This document shows positions 23,979 through 33,426 of a stretch of DNA of 64,000 bases, piece after piece (position 1 is the first letter of the stretch; each line of letters begins with the position of its first letter). Made by a program: the position numbers and the translations under genes. Source of the DNA: Alkalicoccus chagannorensis DSM 18086. GTDB lineage: Bacteria > Bacillota > Bacilli > Bacillales > Salisediminibacteriaceae. The stretch is from contig NZ_AUCK01000023.1 in the NCBI RefSeq assembly GCF_000429725.1, positions 1 through 64,000 on the forward strand, given 5' to 3'. The notes beneath the pieces were generated by a model. It ran no database searches, was not told the origin of the DNA, and worked only from the letters and a program-made list of their open reading frames with translations.

Positions 23979-24500
23979 ATGTTTATGGATTTTCTGCGAA
24001 ACAACCGTTGGGCTGCTGGTATTCTCACGTTTTTACGTCTCTACGTCGGCTGGCTTTGGCTGACGGCCGGCTGGGAAAAGGTCGCTGGTGGATTTAGTGC
24101 GGATGGCTACCTGCAGGGCGTTGTCGGCAATGAAGAAGTCGCTGCTCAGTATCCGACGTACCACGCGTTTATTGAAAACATCGCCGTCCCGATGGCGGAA
24201 CCGTTCAGCTTCATGGTCGCCTGGGGCGAGGTGCTCGTCGGGCTCGGCCTCATCCTCGGTGTCTTCACCACCGCCGCTGCGTTTTTCGGCCTCGTCATGA
24301 ACTTCGCCTTCCTGTTCGCCGGCACGATCTCTAGCAACCCGTGGATGGTGCTCTTGACCATCTTCATCGTCGCAGCCGGTGCCAACGCCGGACGCTTCGG
24401 TGGCGACCGCTGGGTCATCCCGTACCTGCGCACGAACGTGCTCGGACGCGACTTCATCCAGAAGCGGATACCGAAGAGACGTACTCAGGAAGCGGCGTGA
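23979..24500 (+). CDS. DoxX-family membrane protein
   Basis: The 173-residue product has four predicted membrane helices (about 12-32, 72-95, 98-122, 126-140). It fits the DoxX family, with LRLYVGWLWLTAGWEKVAGG near the start and GEVLVGLGLILGVFTTAAAF in the middle. DoxX proteins are linked to membrane redox and thiol stress, but the reaction is unknown for most. GGAGG precedes the ATG. A strong terminator follows at 24527. Confidence 0.85.
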   Translation: MFMDFLRNNRWAAGILTFLRLYVGWLWLTAGWEKVAGGFSADGYLQGVVGNEEVAAQYPTYHAFIENIAVPMAEPFSFMVAWGEVLVGLGLILGVFTTAAAFFGLVMNFAFLFAGTISSNPWMVLLTIFIVAAGANAGRFGGDRWVIPYLRTNVLGRDFIQKRIPKRRTQEAA

Positions 24501-24526
24501 TCCGGAATACACAATAAAAAACGGAG

Positions 24527-24562
24527 AAAAGCCCGTCGTGAGTATCCCCACGACGGGCTTTT
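24527..24562. terminator. Bidirectional terminator after the DoxX gene
   Basis: Arms 24527-24540 and 24549-24562 (AAAAGCCCGTCGTG) are perfectly complementary, with A-run and T-run flanks, between converging genes. Confidence 0.88.
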
Positions 24563-24601
24563 CATGCGCTATGGCTAGTGCTTAATCAAATGGATCACTG
24601 A

Positions 24602-25966
24602 TTAAAATAACAAATCAAGCAGCCCGGTCGAACCGAGGAAGACAAGAATGATCGCAGCCGGTGCGAAAATTCGAAGAATCCAGATCCAGATGTTTCCAAT
24701 CAGACTGTCGCCAAAATTGGAAGCTTCCAGCGCATCGGATTTTTTCCATCCCCAGCCGATGAATAGCGCGATAATCAAGCCGCCGATCGGCAGGAAGATG
24801 TACGAAGCGAGAAAGTCCATCGAATCCTGTATATCCCGGCCTCCGATCAGGGTTACTCCACTCCAGGCACCGAAGCCGAGGGAGGAAGGAATACCGATGA
24901 AGAAGATGATGGTACCGATGATGACAGAAGCTTTCTGCCGGGTCCAGTTCATCTGACGCATGAAGTAGGCAACGGCCACTTCGAGCAGAGATACCCCGGA
25001 AGAAACAGCTGCAGCTGTCAGCAGGAAGAAGAACAGCAGGCCGTAAATCAAGCCCATATTCAGATCGCTGAACACCTGCGGCAGGGTGACAAACACAAGC
25101 CCCGGCCCGGAATCAGGGGCAATGCCGAAAGTGAAGACCGCCGGGAAAATCATCAGACCGGCAACGATCGCAAACAGCGAGTCCATCGATGCCACGCCGA
25201 CGGCAGCACCCGGAAGTTTTTCTTTTTTCGACAGATAACTGCCGTAAGTAATCAAGGCTCCCATACCGAGACTGAGGGAGAAAAAGGCCTGACTTAACGC
25301 GGCCAGATAAATGCCGGGATCGGCCAGTGCGCTCCAGTCCGGAGCAAACAAGAAGCTGAGGGCCTCTCCGGCGCCGCCAAGCGTCATCCCGTAGCCGGCA
25401 AGGATCAGGACAAGGATAGCAAGCAGCGGCATCAGTATTTTATTGGATTTTTCAATCCCTTTTTTCACGCCGACAAAAACAATAGCTACGACCATAAACA
25501 TAAACAGGAACTGCCATAACAATGGGAACCAGGTGGCGGTATGGAATTGACCGAAAAAGTCTCCATAATCTCCGCCGGCAGGCGGCTGTGGACCGCCGGT
25601 CAAATACTGCGTGAAGTAATACAGCGACCAGCCCGCAACGACGCCGTAAAAAGATAAGATAATAAAAGCAGAGGCAACGCCGAGAAAACCGCCGATCACC
25701 CACGGTTTACCTGGTGCAATCGATTGGAACGAGCCGACGACATCCTGCTGGGCCCGCCGGCCAATCGTAAACTCTGCCATCAGAATCGGAATTCCGATTG
25801 CAGCAATACATAGTAGATAAATAAGTAAAAATGCAGCTCCTCCACTCTCCCCGGCGACATACGAAAAGCGCCAGATGTTGCCGAGTCCCACCGCGGAACC
25901 CAGTGCAGCCAGCATAAAACCGAGACGGGAATTCCATTGTTCCCGTGCTGTAGGTTGTGTACTCAA
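24602..25966 (-). CDS. Sodium-dependent transporter, NSS/SNF family (LeuT fold)
   Basis: The 454-residue product starts with TTG at 25966 after GGAGGAAGG. It shows the NSS signature of TM1 (AALGSAVGLGNIWRFSYVAG, about 17-36) and has 11-12 predicted helices. NSS carriers take up amino acids or related zwitterions with sodium. It is divergent from the PucR regulator and ectoine-type catabolic operon, so it may import a substrate of that pathway; this is inference, since known ectoine importers belong to other families. Confidence 0.9.
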   Translation of the reverse strand: MSTQPTAREQWNSRLGFMLAALGSAVGLGNIWRFSYVAGESGGAAFLLIYLLCIAAIGIPILMAEFTIGRRAQQDVVGSFQSIAPGKPWVIGGFLGVASAFIILSFYGVVAGWSLYYFTQYLTGGPQPPAGGDYGDFFGQFHTATWFPLLWQFLFMFMVVAIVFVGVKKGIEKSNKILMPLLAILVLILAGYGMTLGGAGEALSFLFAPDWSALADPGIYLAALSQAFFSLSLGMGALITYGSYLSKKEKLPGAAVGVASMDSLFAIVAGLMIFPAVFTFGIAPDSGPGLVFVTLPQVFSDLNMGLIYGLLFFFLLTAAAVSSGVSLLEVAVAYFMRQMNWTRQKASVIIGTIIFFIGIPSSLGFGAWSGVTLIGGRDIQDSMDFLASYIFLPIGGLIIALFIGWGWKKSDALEASNFGDSLIGNIWIWILRIFAPAAIILVFLGSTGLLDLLF

Positions 25967-26247
25967 AAGAACCTTCCTCCTTTAAAACGTTGAAGTGTTG
26001 AATAGTCAGAACATTACTATAACATACCTGTGCAAAAAGAAAAGATGCAGTGGTTAAAAAAAGTGACAACCGAGATTTTTCCCCACAGGATTTCCAAAAG
26101 CCGGAACCCTTGTCACGACGGGAATGACGTGAGAAAATAAAGCTTGTCAATATTCAGAAAATATTTCCTGTGTTTGAGTCCGCTCCGGAACGTGAAGAGG
26201 ATACACAGAGAAGAAAAGGATTTATACAGTACAGTGAGGTGACGCGT

Positions 26248-27942
26248 GTGGGGGTATATGCCAGCCAGCTTGTTCAGGCACCACTTTTTGCCTCAGCCAG
26301 GGTAAGGGCAGGGCAGAGCAGTCTTGAAAAAAAAGAAATTGAATGGGTGTCCGTCATGGAGCTGCCGGTGGAAAATTTCGTGCGGGAGAAGGAATTCGTG
26401 CTGACTACCGGCATTGGAACCGGAGGAGATGTAGATCTGCTTGAACAATTCGTCCGGGACGTGATTGATTCAGGTGCTGCCATGCTCGGTATTGCGACCG
26501 GGAGGCACATTTTTGATATTCCCGACCGAATTTTGATGCTGGCAGAAGAAAGAGGATTTATCATTCTCGATCTGCCCTGGGATATCCGGTTCGGGGATGT
26601 GATCTCCACCGTCCTGGAAGAAATCAACCGTGAAAAGCAGGATGAGCGGCTGATGACGGAAGAGGTCCGGCAGGAATTCATCAACCACGTGCTTCAGGAA
26701 GGAGACATTGAGGAAATTCCAGAAGCGGTGCACCGATACATCTCTCTTCCAGTCATGGTCACGGAATATGATGGCGCGGTCCGGGCGAGTTACAACGTGT
26801 CGGATGCTGTGCTGCAGGCTGTGGAGAACAATGAGTGGATCCGTCCACACCGGCTGGAAATCGATCAGCATCTTGGTGAATTCAGTGATCACCGGCTGTA
26901 TCCGTTCATTTATGTCATCGATGTCGAAAACGAGCGCTGGTGCCGGATTCTGGTAAATACCAACCACCGGAAGCAGGGGTACCTCTGGTTCCGTCTCGGC
27001 AGGAATCAGACGCTGACCTGGCTGATGATGAACGTGCTTGAGCATGCTGTGACGGCATGCGCGCTTTATTTCGTAAAAGAAAATGCGATTGAAATGACAG
27101 AAATCCGCCTCAAAGATAATTTCATCCTGCAGCTGGCCAAGCAGCGGGAAGAACGGCAGCTGCTGCGTCAGAAGGGGGAGCTGCTCGGGTATGATATGGA
27201 TCTTCCATACCTTTGTATCGTCGGAAGCATAAAGCTGTACGGAGAAGACAGGGAGTTCCCTTCGTTTCAGTCGGATAATCCGCCGACGTCTTCGCTGCAG
27301 AACATCAACTATTACATCCAGAAAGAAATCACGAATGCCGCCCGTTTTCTCGGTAAAAAGGCGATGACGACGTTCGATGAAGATGAAGTCATTATTTATC
27401 TGGAAACGGATCATCACCTCTACACGGAGACAGCCGGACAGTTCCTTGATACGGTGGACCGCCGTCTGCATGAAATGCTGACGGAAGTAGATATTTCCTG
27501 GGGGATCGCGTCGAAAAGAGAAGAGCCGAACGGGTTTTTCGACAGCTATCGTGAAGCGAAAACGGCGCTCGATATCGGGGTGCGTCAGCACGGCAGCGGA
27601 GGACGTACCTTCTATAAAGATACGCGTATCAACCGGGTGCTTCTCGCGGTTTCGGAAGACGAAGATATCGAAAAAATTGTCCGCGACACGGTAGAGCCGC
27701 TTGCTGCCTATGACCGGAAGCGGCAGACGGACCTGATGGAAACCTTCATGACGTACAATAAATACAACGGGAATGTGAGCCAGACGGCAAGAGCACTGCA
27801 TCTGCACCGGCAGTCGCTGCTGTATCGGCTGCGCAACATTGAATCCTTAACGAAACTGTCGTTGGTGGATGCCGATGATGTATTTCTGCTCGAGCTGTCA
27901 ATCCGCCTCTGGCAGCTCCGTGATATGCGGGAGCGGTCCTGA
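26248..27942 (+). CDS. PucR-family transcriptional regulator
   Basis: I prefer GTG 26248 because GTGAGGTG (26234-26241) lies just upstream and the family domain begins here; a GTG at 26170 in the same frame has no ribosome binding site. The 564-residue product has an N-terminal PucR ligand domain (about 1-125, with EFVLTTGIGTGG and GFIILDLPWDIRFGDV) and a C-terminal helix-turn-helix of the PucR type (YNGNVSQTARALHLHRQSLL, about 509-528). Such proteins activate catabolic operons such as purine degradation. Here it faces the NSS carrier and precedes the doeA operon, its likely target. Confidence 0.88.
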   Translation: MGVYASQLVQAPLFASARVRAGQSSLEKKEIEWVSVMELPVENFVREKEFVLTTGIGTGGDVDLLEQFVRDVIDSGAAMLGIATGRHIFDIPDRILMLAEERGFIILDLPWDIRFGDVISTVLEEINREKQDERLMTEEVRQEFINHVLQEGDIEEIPEAVHRYISLPVMVTEYDGAVRASYNVSDAVLQAVENNEWIRPHRLEIDQHLGEFSDHRLYPFIYVIDVENERWCRILVNTNHRKQGYLWFRLGRNQTLTWLMMNVLEHAVTACALYFVKENAIEMTEIRLKDNFILQLAKQREERQLLRQKGELLGYDMDLPYLCIVGSIKLYGEDREFPSFQSDNPPTSSLQNINYYIQKEITNAARFLGKKAMTTFDEDEVIIYLETDHHLYTETAGQFLDTVDRRLHEMLTEVDISWGIASKREEPNGFFDSYREAKTALDIGVRQHGSGGRTFYKDTRINRVLLAVSEDEDIEKIVRDTVEPLAAYDRKRQTDLMETFMTYNKYNGNVSQTARALHLHRQSLLYRLRNIESLTKLSLVDADDVFLLELSIRLWQLRDMRERS

Positions 27943-27947
27943 TAAAA

Positions 27948-27989
27948 CAGCCCCGTGCTGCCTCTCCCCCTTGAGGAGACGGGGCGTTT
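27948..27989 (+). terminator. Terminator after the PucR gene
   Basis: GCCCCGT pairs with ACGGGGC, with an inner CTC/GAG pairing, followed by GTTTC. The T-run is weak. Confidence 0.6.
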
Positions 27990-28052
27990 CAGGGCGGAAA
28001 AACACATAGGCACCATGAACAAGTCATGCCTCCGGCGTGGCTTTTTTTTGAA

Positions 28053-28116
28053 TGATAGGAATGTATAAGTTTTCATACAGGGTGACTGCGGCTTCGTGCG
28101 CTGCACGGGGATATCG
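28053..28116 (+). repeat. Interspersed repeat family A, copy A4 (5' half only)
   Basis: AATGATAGGAATGTATAAG, TTTTCATACAGGGTGAC and the GCGCTGC arm are present. Similarity ends soon after GCACGGGGA and there is no 3' arm. It starts right after the T-run ending at about 28052. Confidence 0.8.
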
Positions 28117-28143
28117 GATGTAAACAAAATGTATAAGGGAATC

Positions 28144-28184
28144 ATCAGAATCTTCATACATCCTGTATATCATAATATTCTGAT
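28144..28184. promoter_or_regulatory. Nested inverted repeat upstream of doeA, possible PucR operator
   Basis: ATCAGAAT (28144-28151) and ATTCTGAT (28177-28184) flank ATACA-TCC-TGTAT (28156-28168). It lies about 110 bases before the doeA start. A TACAAT-like -10 box occurs near 28198. Assignment to PucR rests only on position. Confidence 0.35.
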
Positions 28185-28290
28185 TAAACGGTTATGATTA
28201 CAATAGAACCTGACAAAACGAACGAGGCCATCCAGCCGGGATCGGACAGACCGGGTTTCATGAAATAAAAAAGAGAAAGAGGGTGGAACC

Positions 28291-29499
28291 ATGCTGCCTT
28301 TTGATATCCAGGAATATCAGGACAGGCTGACGAAGACGAAGGAAAAAATGGTGGAGAACGGGATTGACGTACTACTGATAACGGACCCGGCCAACATGAA
28401 TTATCTGACCGGCTATGACGCATGGTCTTTCTACGTCCACCAGATGGTCGTCATTATCGTGGATGAGCCGCAGCCGCTCTGGATCGGCCGCTATCTTGAT
28501 GCAAACGGAGCGAGACTGAAAACCTGGATATATGATGACAATGTGATTGCCTACCCTGATTACTATGTCCATTCGTCGATTTATCACCCGATGACGTTCA
28601 TCGGGGAAATCCTCACGCAGATCGGCCACGGCAACCGACGTATCGGTGTTGAAATGGACAGCTACTATTTCACTGCCCAGGCGTTCATGAAGCTGCAGCA
28701 GGCACTGCCGAATGCGGTCTTCTCCAACGGGGATCTGCTTGTCAACCGGGTGCGGATCGTCAAATCCGATCAGGAAATTGAATATATGAAACGCGCAGCA
28801 GCCATCACCGACAACATGATGCATCAAGGAGTGGAAAACGTCCGCATCGGCAACCGGGAAAATGACGCCGCGGCCCACATTTACTACCACATGGTACGCG
28901 GGACAGAAGACCACGGCGGCACGTATTCGTCCATCGTGCCGATGCTGCCCTCCGGCAGTAATACGGGAATCCCTCACCTCACCTGGTCCGACCGCCCGTT
29001 TGAAGAAGGCGACTCGACGATCATCGAGCTGTCCGGATGCTACGAGCGGTATCACGTCCCTCTGGCCCGGACTGTCACTATCGGAACCCCCGATGACCGC
29101 CTGCAGCAGCTGACCCCGATTGTGCAGGAAGGCATCGCAGCGGTCCTCGACCGCGCGAAGCCCGGTGTCACCTGTGGCGACCTGGAGGAAGCGTGGCGCA
29201 TGACGATCAGCCGCTACGGCATTGAGAAAGAATCCCGGCTCGGATATTCCGTCGGGCTCGGGTACCCGCCGGATTGGGGCGAGCATACGGCCAGCCTCCG
29301 ACGCGGAGATGATACCGTACTGGAGAAAAACATGACGTTTCATCTGATCCCGGCCCTCTGGTACGACAACTACGGACTCGAGATCAGCGAGACGCTGCGT
29401 ATCACGGATACCGGCTGTACCACCTTTTCTAAATATCCGCGTGAACTGATCGTGCAGCATCCATTCCTGCTCAATCAGCACGGCGGCGAAATATCCTGA
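28291..29499 (+). CDS. doeA: Ectoine hydrolase DoeA (M24/creatinase fold)
   Basis: The 402-residue product is a pita-bread-fold protein of the M24 group. Its sequence follows the ectoine hydrolase pattern as I remember it: TDPANMNYLTGYDAWSFYVH (about 31-50), VEMDSYYF, PLLPSG-type loop (here PMLPSGSNTG), GYSVGLGYPPDWGEHT (about 325-340) and LEISETLRIT. DoeA opens the ectoine ring to N-acetyl-2,4-diaminobutyrate. GGGTGG precedes the ATG. It starts a four-gene operon. An Xaa-Pro dipeptidase is the main alternative but fits less well. Confidence 0.85.
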   Translation: MLPFDIQEYQDRLTKTKEKMVENGIDVLLITDPANMNYLTGYDAWSFYVHQMVVIIVDEPQPLWIGRYLDANGARLKTWIYDDNVIAYPDYYVHSSIYHPMTFIGEILTQIGHGNRRIGVEMDSYYFTAQAFMKLQQALPNAVFSNGDLLVNRVRIVKSDQEIEYMKRAAAITDNMMHQGVENVRIGNRENDAAAHIYYHMVRGTEDHGGTYSSIVPMLPSGSNTGIPHLTWSDRPFEEGDSTIIELSGCYERYHVPLARTVTIGTPDDRLQQLTPIVQEGIAAVLDRAKPGVTCGDLEEAWRMTISRYGIEKESRLGYSVGLGYPPDWGEHTASLRRGDDTVLEKNMTFHLIPALWYDNYGLEISETLRITDTGCTTFSKYPRELIVQHPFLLNQHGGEIS

Positions 29500-29533
29500 A
29501 ACCAGCTTTACTATTTTGAAGGAGGTCATGAAC

Positions 29534-30739
29534 ATGACAAACAAAGACATTCGACAAGGCACAAAATCCATCTGGGCAGGCGAGAGCGACTACCTCGCGT
29601 TCGGCGCAACGCAAGTACCCGTCGTACACAGCGTATCGTTCGGCTATGAAGATATGGACGAGTGGTACGAAGTGGCGATCGGCAACAAAGAGGGCCACAT
29701 CTACGGACGGAACACGAATCCAACGGTAGAGGCTTTTGAACAGAAGGTTCGTATTCTGGAAGGAGCAGAGCATGCTACAAGCTTCTCGACCGGGATGGCA
29801 GCGATCAGCAATACGCTGAGCACCTTCCTCTTTCCTGGAGACCGCATCGTGTCGATCAAGGACAGCTACGGCGGAACGAACAAAATTTTCACGGAGTTTC
29901 TGCCGAAGCAGAATGTCGATGTATCGCTGTGTGATACAGGAGACCATGAAGCCATTGAGGCCGAAGTAGCCAAAGGGTGCGACGTGCTGTATCTGGAAAC
30001 ACCGACGAACCCGACAGTGAAAATCACGGACATCGAGCGTATGGCGAAAGCCGGAAAAGAAGCCGGCGCGATTGTGATTGTCGACAACACGTTTGCAACG
30101 CCTATTAACCAGAATCCGCTCGAACTCGGCGTGGACCTCGTTATTCACAGCGCAACGAAGTTCCTCGGCGGCCATGCCGATGCCCTCGGCGGTGTGCTCG
30201 TCGGCCCGAAGGAACTAGTCGAAAAAGTGTACCACTTCCGTGAAATCAACGGCGCGACGCTGGATCCGATGGCAGCCTACCTGCTTCTCCGCGGCATGAA
30301 GACATTGAAGCTGCGAGTGGAGAGACAGAATGAGAACGCACAGAAAGTGGCAGAGTTTCTCGAGACTGTCGATGTGGTAGACGCAGTCTACTACCCAGGG
30401 CTCCCGACGCATCCGAATCATGATATTGCTGCAAAGCAGATGAAAGGGTTCGGCGGCATGCTCAGCTTTAATGTCAAAGGTGGAGTGGATACCCTGCGCC
30501 ACCTGCTGCCGAAACTGCAGTATGCCAACCGTGCAGCGAACCTCGGTGCTGTGGAAACGATCGTTGGTCCGACGAGAACGACGAGCCACGTGGAGTGTAC
30601 ACCAGAAGAGCGGGCAGCGATGGGCATTCCGGAAGGGCTGATTCGTTATTCTACAGGTATCGAAGATGTAGAAGATCTGATTGAGGATCTGGATCAGGCA
30701 TTCAAAGCACTGCCAAAAGAGCTGTTCCAGAACGCGTAA
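29534..30739 (+). CDS. Cystathionine gamma-synthase-family PLP enzyme
   Basis: I chose ATG 29534, eight bases after GGAGG; an ATG at 29528 is too close. The 401-residue product is a Cys/Met-metabolism PLP enzyme with HIYGRNTNPTVEAFE (about 57-71), the cofactor loop SFSTGMAAIS and the PLP lysine K209 in HSATKFLGGH. Family members carry out gamma-replacement or gamma/beta-elimination. Its place between doeA and a homoserine dehydrogenase suggests that it acts on the hydrolysed ectoine, perhaps releasing homoserine. That reaction is hypothetical. Confidence 0.85.
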   Translation: MTNKDIRQGTKSIWAGESDYLAFGATQVPVVHSVSFGYEDMDEWYEVAIGNKEGHIYGRNTNPTVEAFEQKVRILEGAEHATSFSTGMAAISNTLSTFLFPGDRIVSIKDSYGGTNKIFTEFLPKQNVDVSLCDTGDHEAIEAEVAKGCDVLYLETPTNPTVKITDIERMAKAGKEAGAIVIVDNTFATPINQNPLELGVDLVIHSATKFLGGHADALGGVLVGPKELVEKVYHFREINGATLDPMAAYLLLRGMKTLKLRVERQNENAQKVAEFLETVDVVDAVYYPGLPTHPNHDIAAKQMKGFGGMLSFNVKGGVDTLRHLLPKLQYANRAANLGAVETIVGPTRTTSHVECTPEERAAMGIPEGLIRYSTGIEDVEDLIEDLDQAFKALPKELFQNA

Positions 30740-30773
30740 CAAGTCAGATTTACTCTACGGGAGGTGCTGCCCC

Positions 30774-31826
30774 ATGGCAGTCAAGATAGCATTTGTCGGA
30801 TTTGGAGGAGTCGGTCAAGGACTCCTTCAGATTCTCCAGGAGAAAAAAGAGAAGCTGCAGCAAGAAGAAGGACTGGAAACCGAAGTAGTCGCCGTCGCCG
30901 ATCTGATGAAAGGGTCTGTCTATGATCCAAACGGTCTCGACGCGGCGCAGCTGCTTGATCTCGCCGCAGAAAAACGGCCGCTGGATGAGTACGAAGGTAC
31001 GGCCTCGACACAAACCGGACTAAGCAGTCTGCAGACGATCACGGAAACGAATGCCGACATGATCGTCGAAGTGACGTTCACCGATGTGAAAACCGGCCAG
31101 CCGGCAATTGACCACTGTCGGGCTGCCTTTGAGAAAGGCAAGAGTGTCATCACGACCAACAAAGGTCCGGTTGCCATTGCCTACCAGGAATTATCGGAGC
31201 TTGCAGCTGCAAATGGGGCCTTCTGGGGATTCGAAGGCACGGTCATGAGCGGAACCCCCGCCCTCCGGCTGCCGCAGGAAACGCTGCGGGGCAATGATAT
31301 TCAGCAGATCACGGGCATCCTGAACGGGACAACGAATTATATGCTGACCGAAATGGAAAAAGGATTGAGCTATGAAGAAGCGCTGGAACAGGCACAGGCT
31401 GCAGGGTATGCCGAGGCTGATCCGACCAGCGACGTGGAAGGCTATGATGCACGGTACAAAGCCGTCATTCTCGCAAACGTGATCATGGGCGCGCCGCTCC
31501 AGTCAGCCGATGTATCCTGTACAGGCATCAGCGGTATTACCAAAGAGATGCTGACGGAAGCCATTGAAGAAGGGAAGCGACTTCGTCTGACTGCGAAAAT
31601 CACGAGAACCAATCAAGGCGTCGAAGCCGTTGTCGCGCCCGAGAAGCTCGATGTCACCAATCCGCTCGCAGGGGTTCCCGGCGCAACCAACGCCGTCCTC
31701 TACGACTGCGATCTCGCAGGACCGATTCTATTAACAGGACCTGGAGCAGGGTTGAAAGAAACAGGATTTTCCCTTCTCATTGACCTCATTCACTATGAAA
31801 AGCAGCGTTCCAGAGTGAACAACTAA
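30774..31826 (+). CDS. Homoserine dehydrogenase-like oxidoreductase (no ACT domain)
   Basis: ATG 30774 follows GGGAGGTG. The 350-residue product has an N-terminal Rossmann motif (IAFVGFGGVGQGLL) and the homoserine dehydrogenase signature ITGILNGTTNYMLTEME (about 178-194), followed by AEADPTSDVEGYDA. It lacks the C-terminal ACT domain of the usual threonine-regulated biosynthetic enzyme. In this operon it may run in reverse, oxidising homoserine to aspartate semialdehyde, which the next gene product could oxidise. Confidence 0.85.
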   Translation: MAVKIAFVGFGGVGQGLLQILQEKKEKLQQEEGLETEVVAVADLMKGSVYDPNGLDAAQLLDLAAEKRPLDEYEGTASTQTGLSSLQTITETNADMIVEVTFTDVKTGQPAIDHCRAAFEKGKSVITTNKGPVAIAYQELSELAAANGAFWGFEGTVMSGTPALRLPQETLRGNDIQQITGILNGTTNYMLTEMEKGLSYEEALEQAQAAGYAEADPTSDVEGYDARYKAVILANVIMGAPLQSADVSCTGISGITKEMLTEAIEEGKRLRLTAKITRTNQGVEAVVAPEKLDVTNPLAGVPGATNAVLYDCDLAGPILLTGPGAGLKETGFSLLIDLIHYEKQRSRVNN

Positions 31827-31859
31827 ACCTGTGCGCAGGTAGAAAGGCGGTGTCATCCT

Positions 31860-33311
31860 ATGCAGACGCAAGTATTGTCCGCAAAAATGTATGCTGATGG
31901 AGAGTGGGTCAGCCAGCCGGAGACGTTCGATGTGTTTGATCCACAGAATAATGAGGTGATTGCGAAGGTGCCGAAAGCATCGGCAGCTTATGTTGCATCC
32001 GTAGTGGACCGGGCTTCTGAGGCGTTTCATTCCATTTCCTCCTGGCCCACGCATGAACGCATCAGCGTGATTCGTGGTGCTGCGGAGTATATCGAATCCC
32101 ACCATGAACGATTTGCTTATACCATCGCAAGGGAAGGATCAAAAACGATTACGGAAGCCCGTGGAGAAGTGACGCGCACGATACAGACGCTCCGGATCAG
32201 CGCGGAAGAAGCCCGTCGAGTCAAAGGAGAGACCATCAACTTTGATCAGAAAGAAGGCAGTGAAAACCGCACAGGCTATTATTTCCGTTTTCCTATCGGT
32301 GTCATTGCAGCGATCACCCCTTTCAACGATCCGCTGAACCTGGTGGCTCATAAAGTAGGACCTGCACTTGCGGGAGGGAACGCGGTTGTGGTCAAGCCGG
32401 CTTCCGTGACACCGCTGAGTGCACTGATGATGGCAGAGGCATTTGACCAGGCCGGCGTTCCGGCAGGATTTCTCTCCGTTGTCACCGGTTCCGGCCGGGA
32501 ACTCGGCGATGCGCTCGTGACGCACCCTGAAGTGAAAATGATTTCCTTTACGGGTGGTTCCAATGCCGGCGACAGAATTGCCGATAAAGCAGGGCGGAAG
32601 AAGCTGGCGATGGAGCTCGGCTCGAACTCGCCGGTGATTGTGATGGACGATGCAGATCTGCACGATGCAGTGAAATCCAGCGTATCCGGAGCTTTTGCCG
32701 CTGCCGGACAAAATTGCCTTGGCGTGCAGCGCGTCTTCGTCCAGCAGGGTTCTTATGAGCAGTTCCTCGAGCTGTTCGTCGAGAGAACGAAGGAGCTGCA
32801 GGTTGGAGATAAACAGTCGGAATGGACGGACATGGGACCGCTGATTGAAGAAAAAGAAGCTATCCGGATCGAGGAATGGGTGCAGGAAGCTGTGGATGCA
32901 GGAGCGCGCATTCTTCACGGAGGCAAGCGGGACGGCGCGTTTTATGATCCGACCGTACTTGCGGATGTACCGTCTTCCTGCAGAATTTATCAGGAAGAAA
33001 TTTTCGGTCCAGTCGTCCTGCTTGAGTCGGTAGAAACCATGCAGGAGGCCGTGACTCGTGCCAACGACGTCGACTACGGACTGCACGCAGGCGTATTCAC
33101 TTCGAACATTGATCAGGCGTTCTACGCCGTGCACCACCTCCACGTCGGCGGGGTCATGGTTAATGACAGCAGCGACTACCGGATTGACGAAATGCCGTTC
33201 GGCGGGACGAAGCAGTCCGGTCTCGGCAGAGAGGGCGTCGCGTCCGCGGTACAGGAGATGACAGAGCCGCGCGTCGTCTGCTTTAAGCTGACACAGCCAT
33301 GGTCGCTCTAA
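31860..33311 (+). CDS. Aldehyde dehydrogenase (DoeC-like, aspartate-semialdehyde candidate)
   Basis: The 483-residue product is an NAD(P)-dependent aldehyde dehydrogenase. It has the motif FTGGSNAGDRIADKAG (about 226-241), the catalytic glutamate in LAMELGSNSP (about 247-256) and the catalytic cysteine in GQNCLGVQRVF (about 281-291). In ectoine degradation DoeC oxidises aspartate semialdehyde to aspartate, and the operon context supports that role. It is the last gene before a terminator at 33386. Confidence 0.85.
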   Translation: MQTQVLSAKMYADGEWVSQPETFDVFDPQNNEVIAKVPKASAAYVASVVDRASEAFHSISSWPTHERISVIRGAAEYIESHHERFAYTIAREGSKTITEARGEVTRTIQTLRISAEEARRVKGETINFDQKEGSENRTGYYFRFPIGVIAAITPFNDPLNLVAHKVGPALAGGNAVVVKPASVTPLSALMMAEAFDQAGVPAGFLSVVTGSGRELGDALVTHPEVKMISFTGGSNAGDRIADKAGRKKLAMELGSNSPVIVMDDADLHDAVKSSVSGAFAAAGQNCLGVQRVFVQQGSYEQFLELFVERTKELQVGDKQSEWTDMGPLIEEKEAIRIEEWVQEAVDAGARILHGGKRDGAFYDPTVLADVPSSCRIYQEEIFGPVVLLESVETMQEAVTRANDVDYGLHAGVFTSNIDQAFYAVHHLHVGGVMVNDSSDYRIDEMPFGGTKQSGLGREGVASAVQEMTEPRVVCFKLTQPWSL

Positions 33312-33385
33312 CAACCGGGCCGAAGCACTTCCGGTTGTGACGAGGCAGAACGCAGCCGGGAAAAACACCGTTCGAACGAAGTAAA

Positions 33386-33426
33386 AAACGCTTCCGATGA
33401 TCCTGAATGGATCGTCGGAAGCGTTT
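33386..33426. terminator. Terminator hairpin, shares its stem with 38733-38773
   Basis: AAACGCTTCCGATGATCC (33386-33403) pairs with 33409-33426. The same hairpin with two compensating base changes lies after the ddl gene. Confidence 0.8.
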
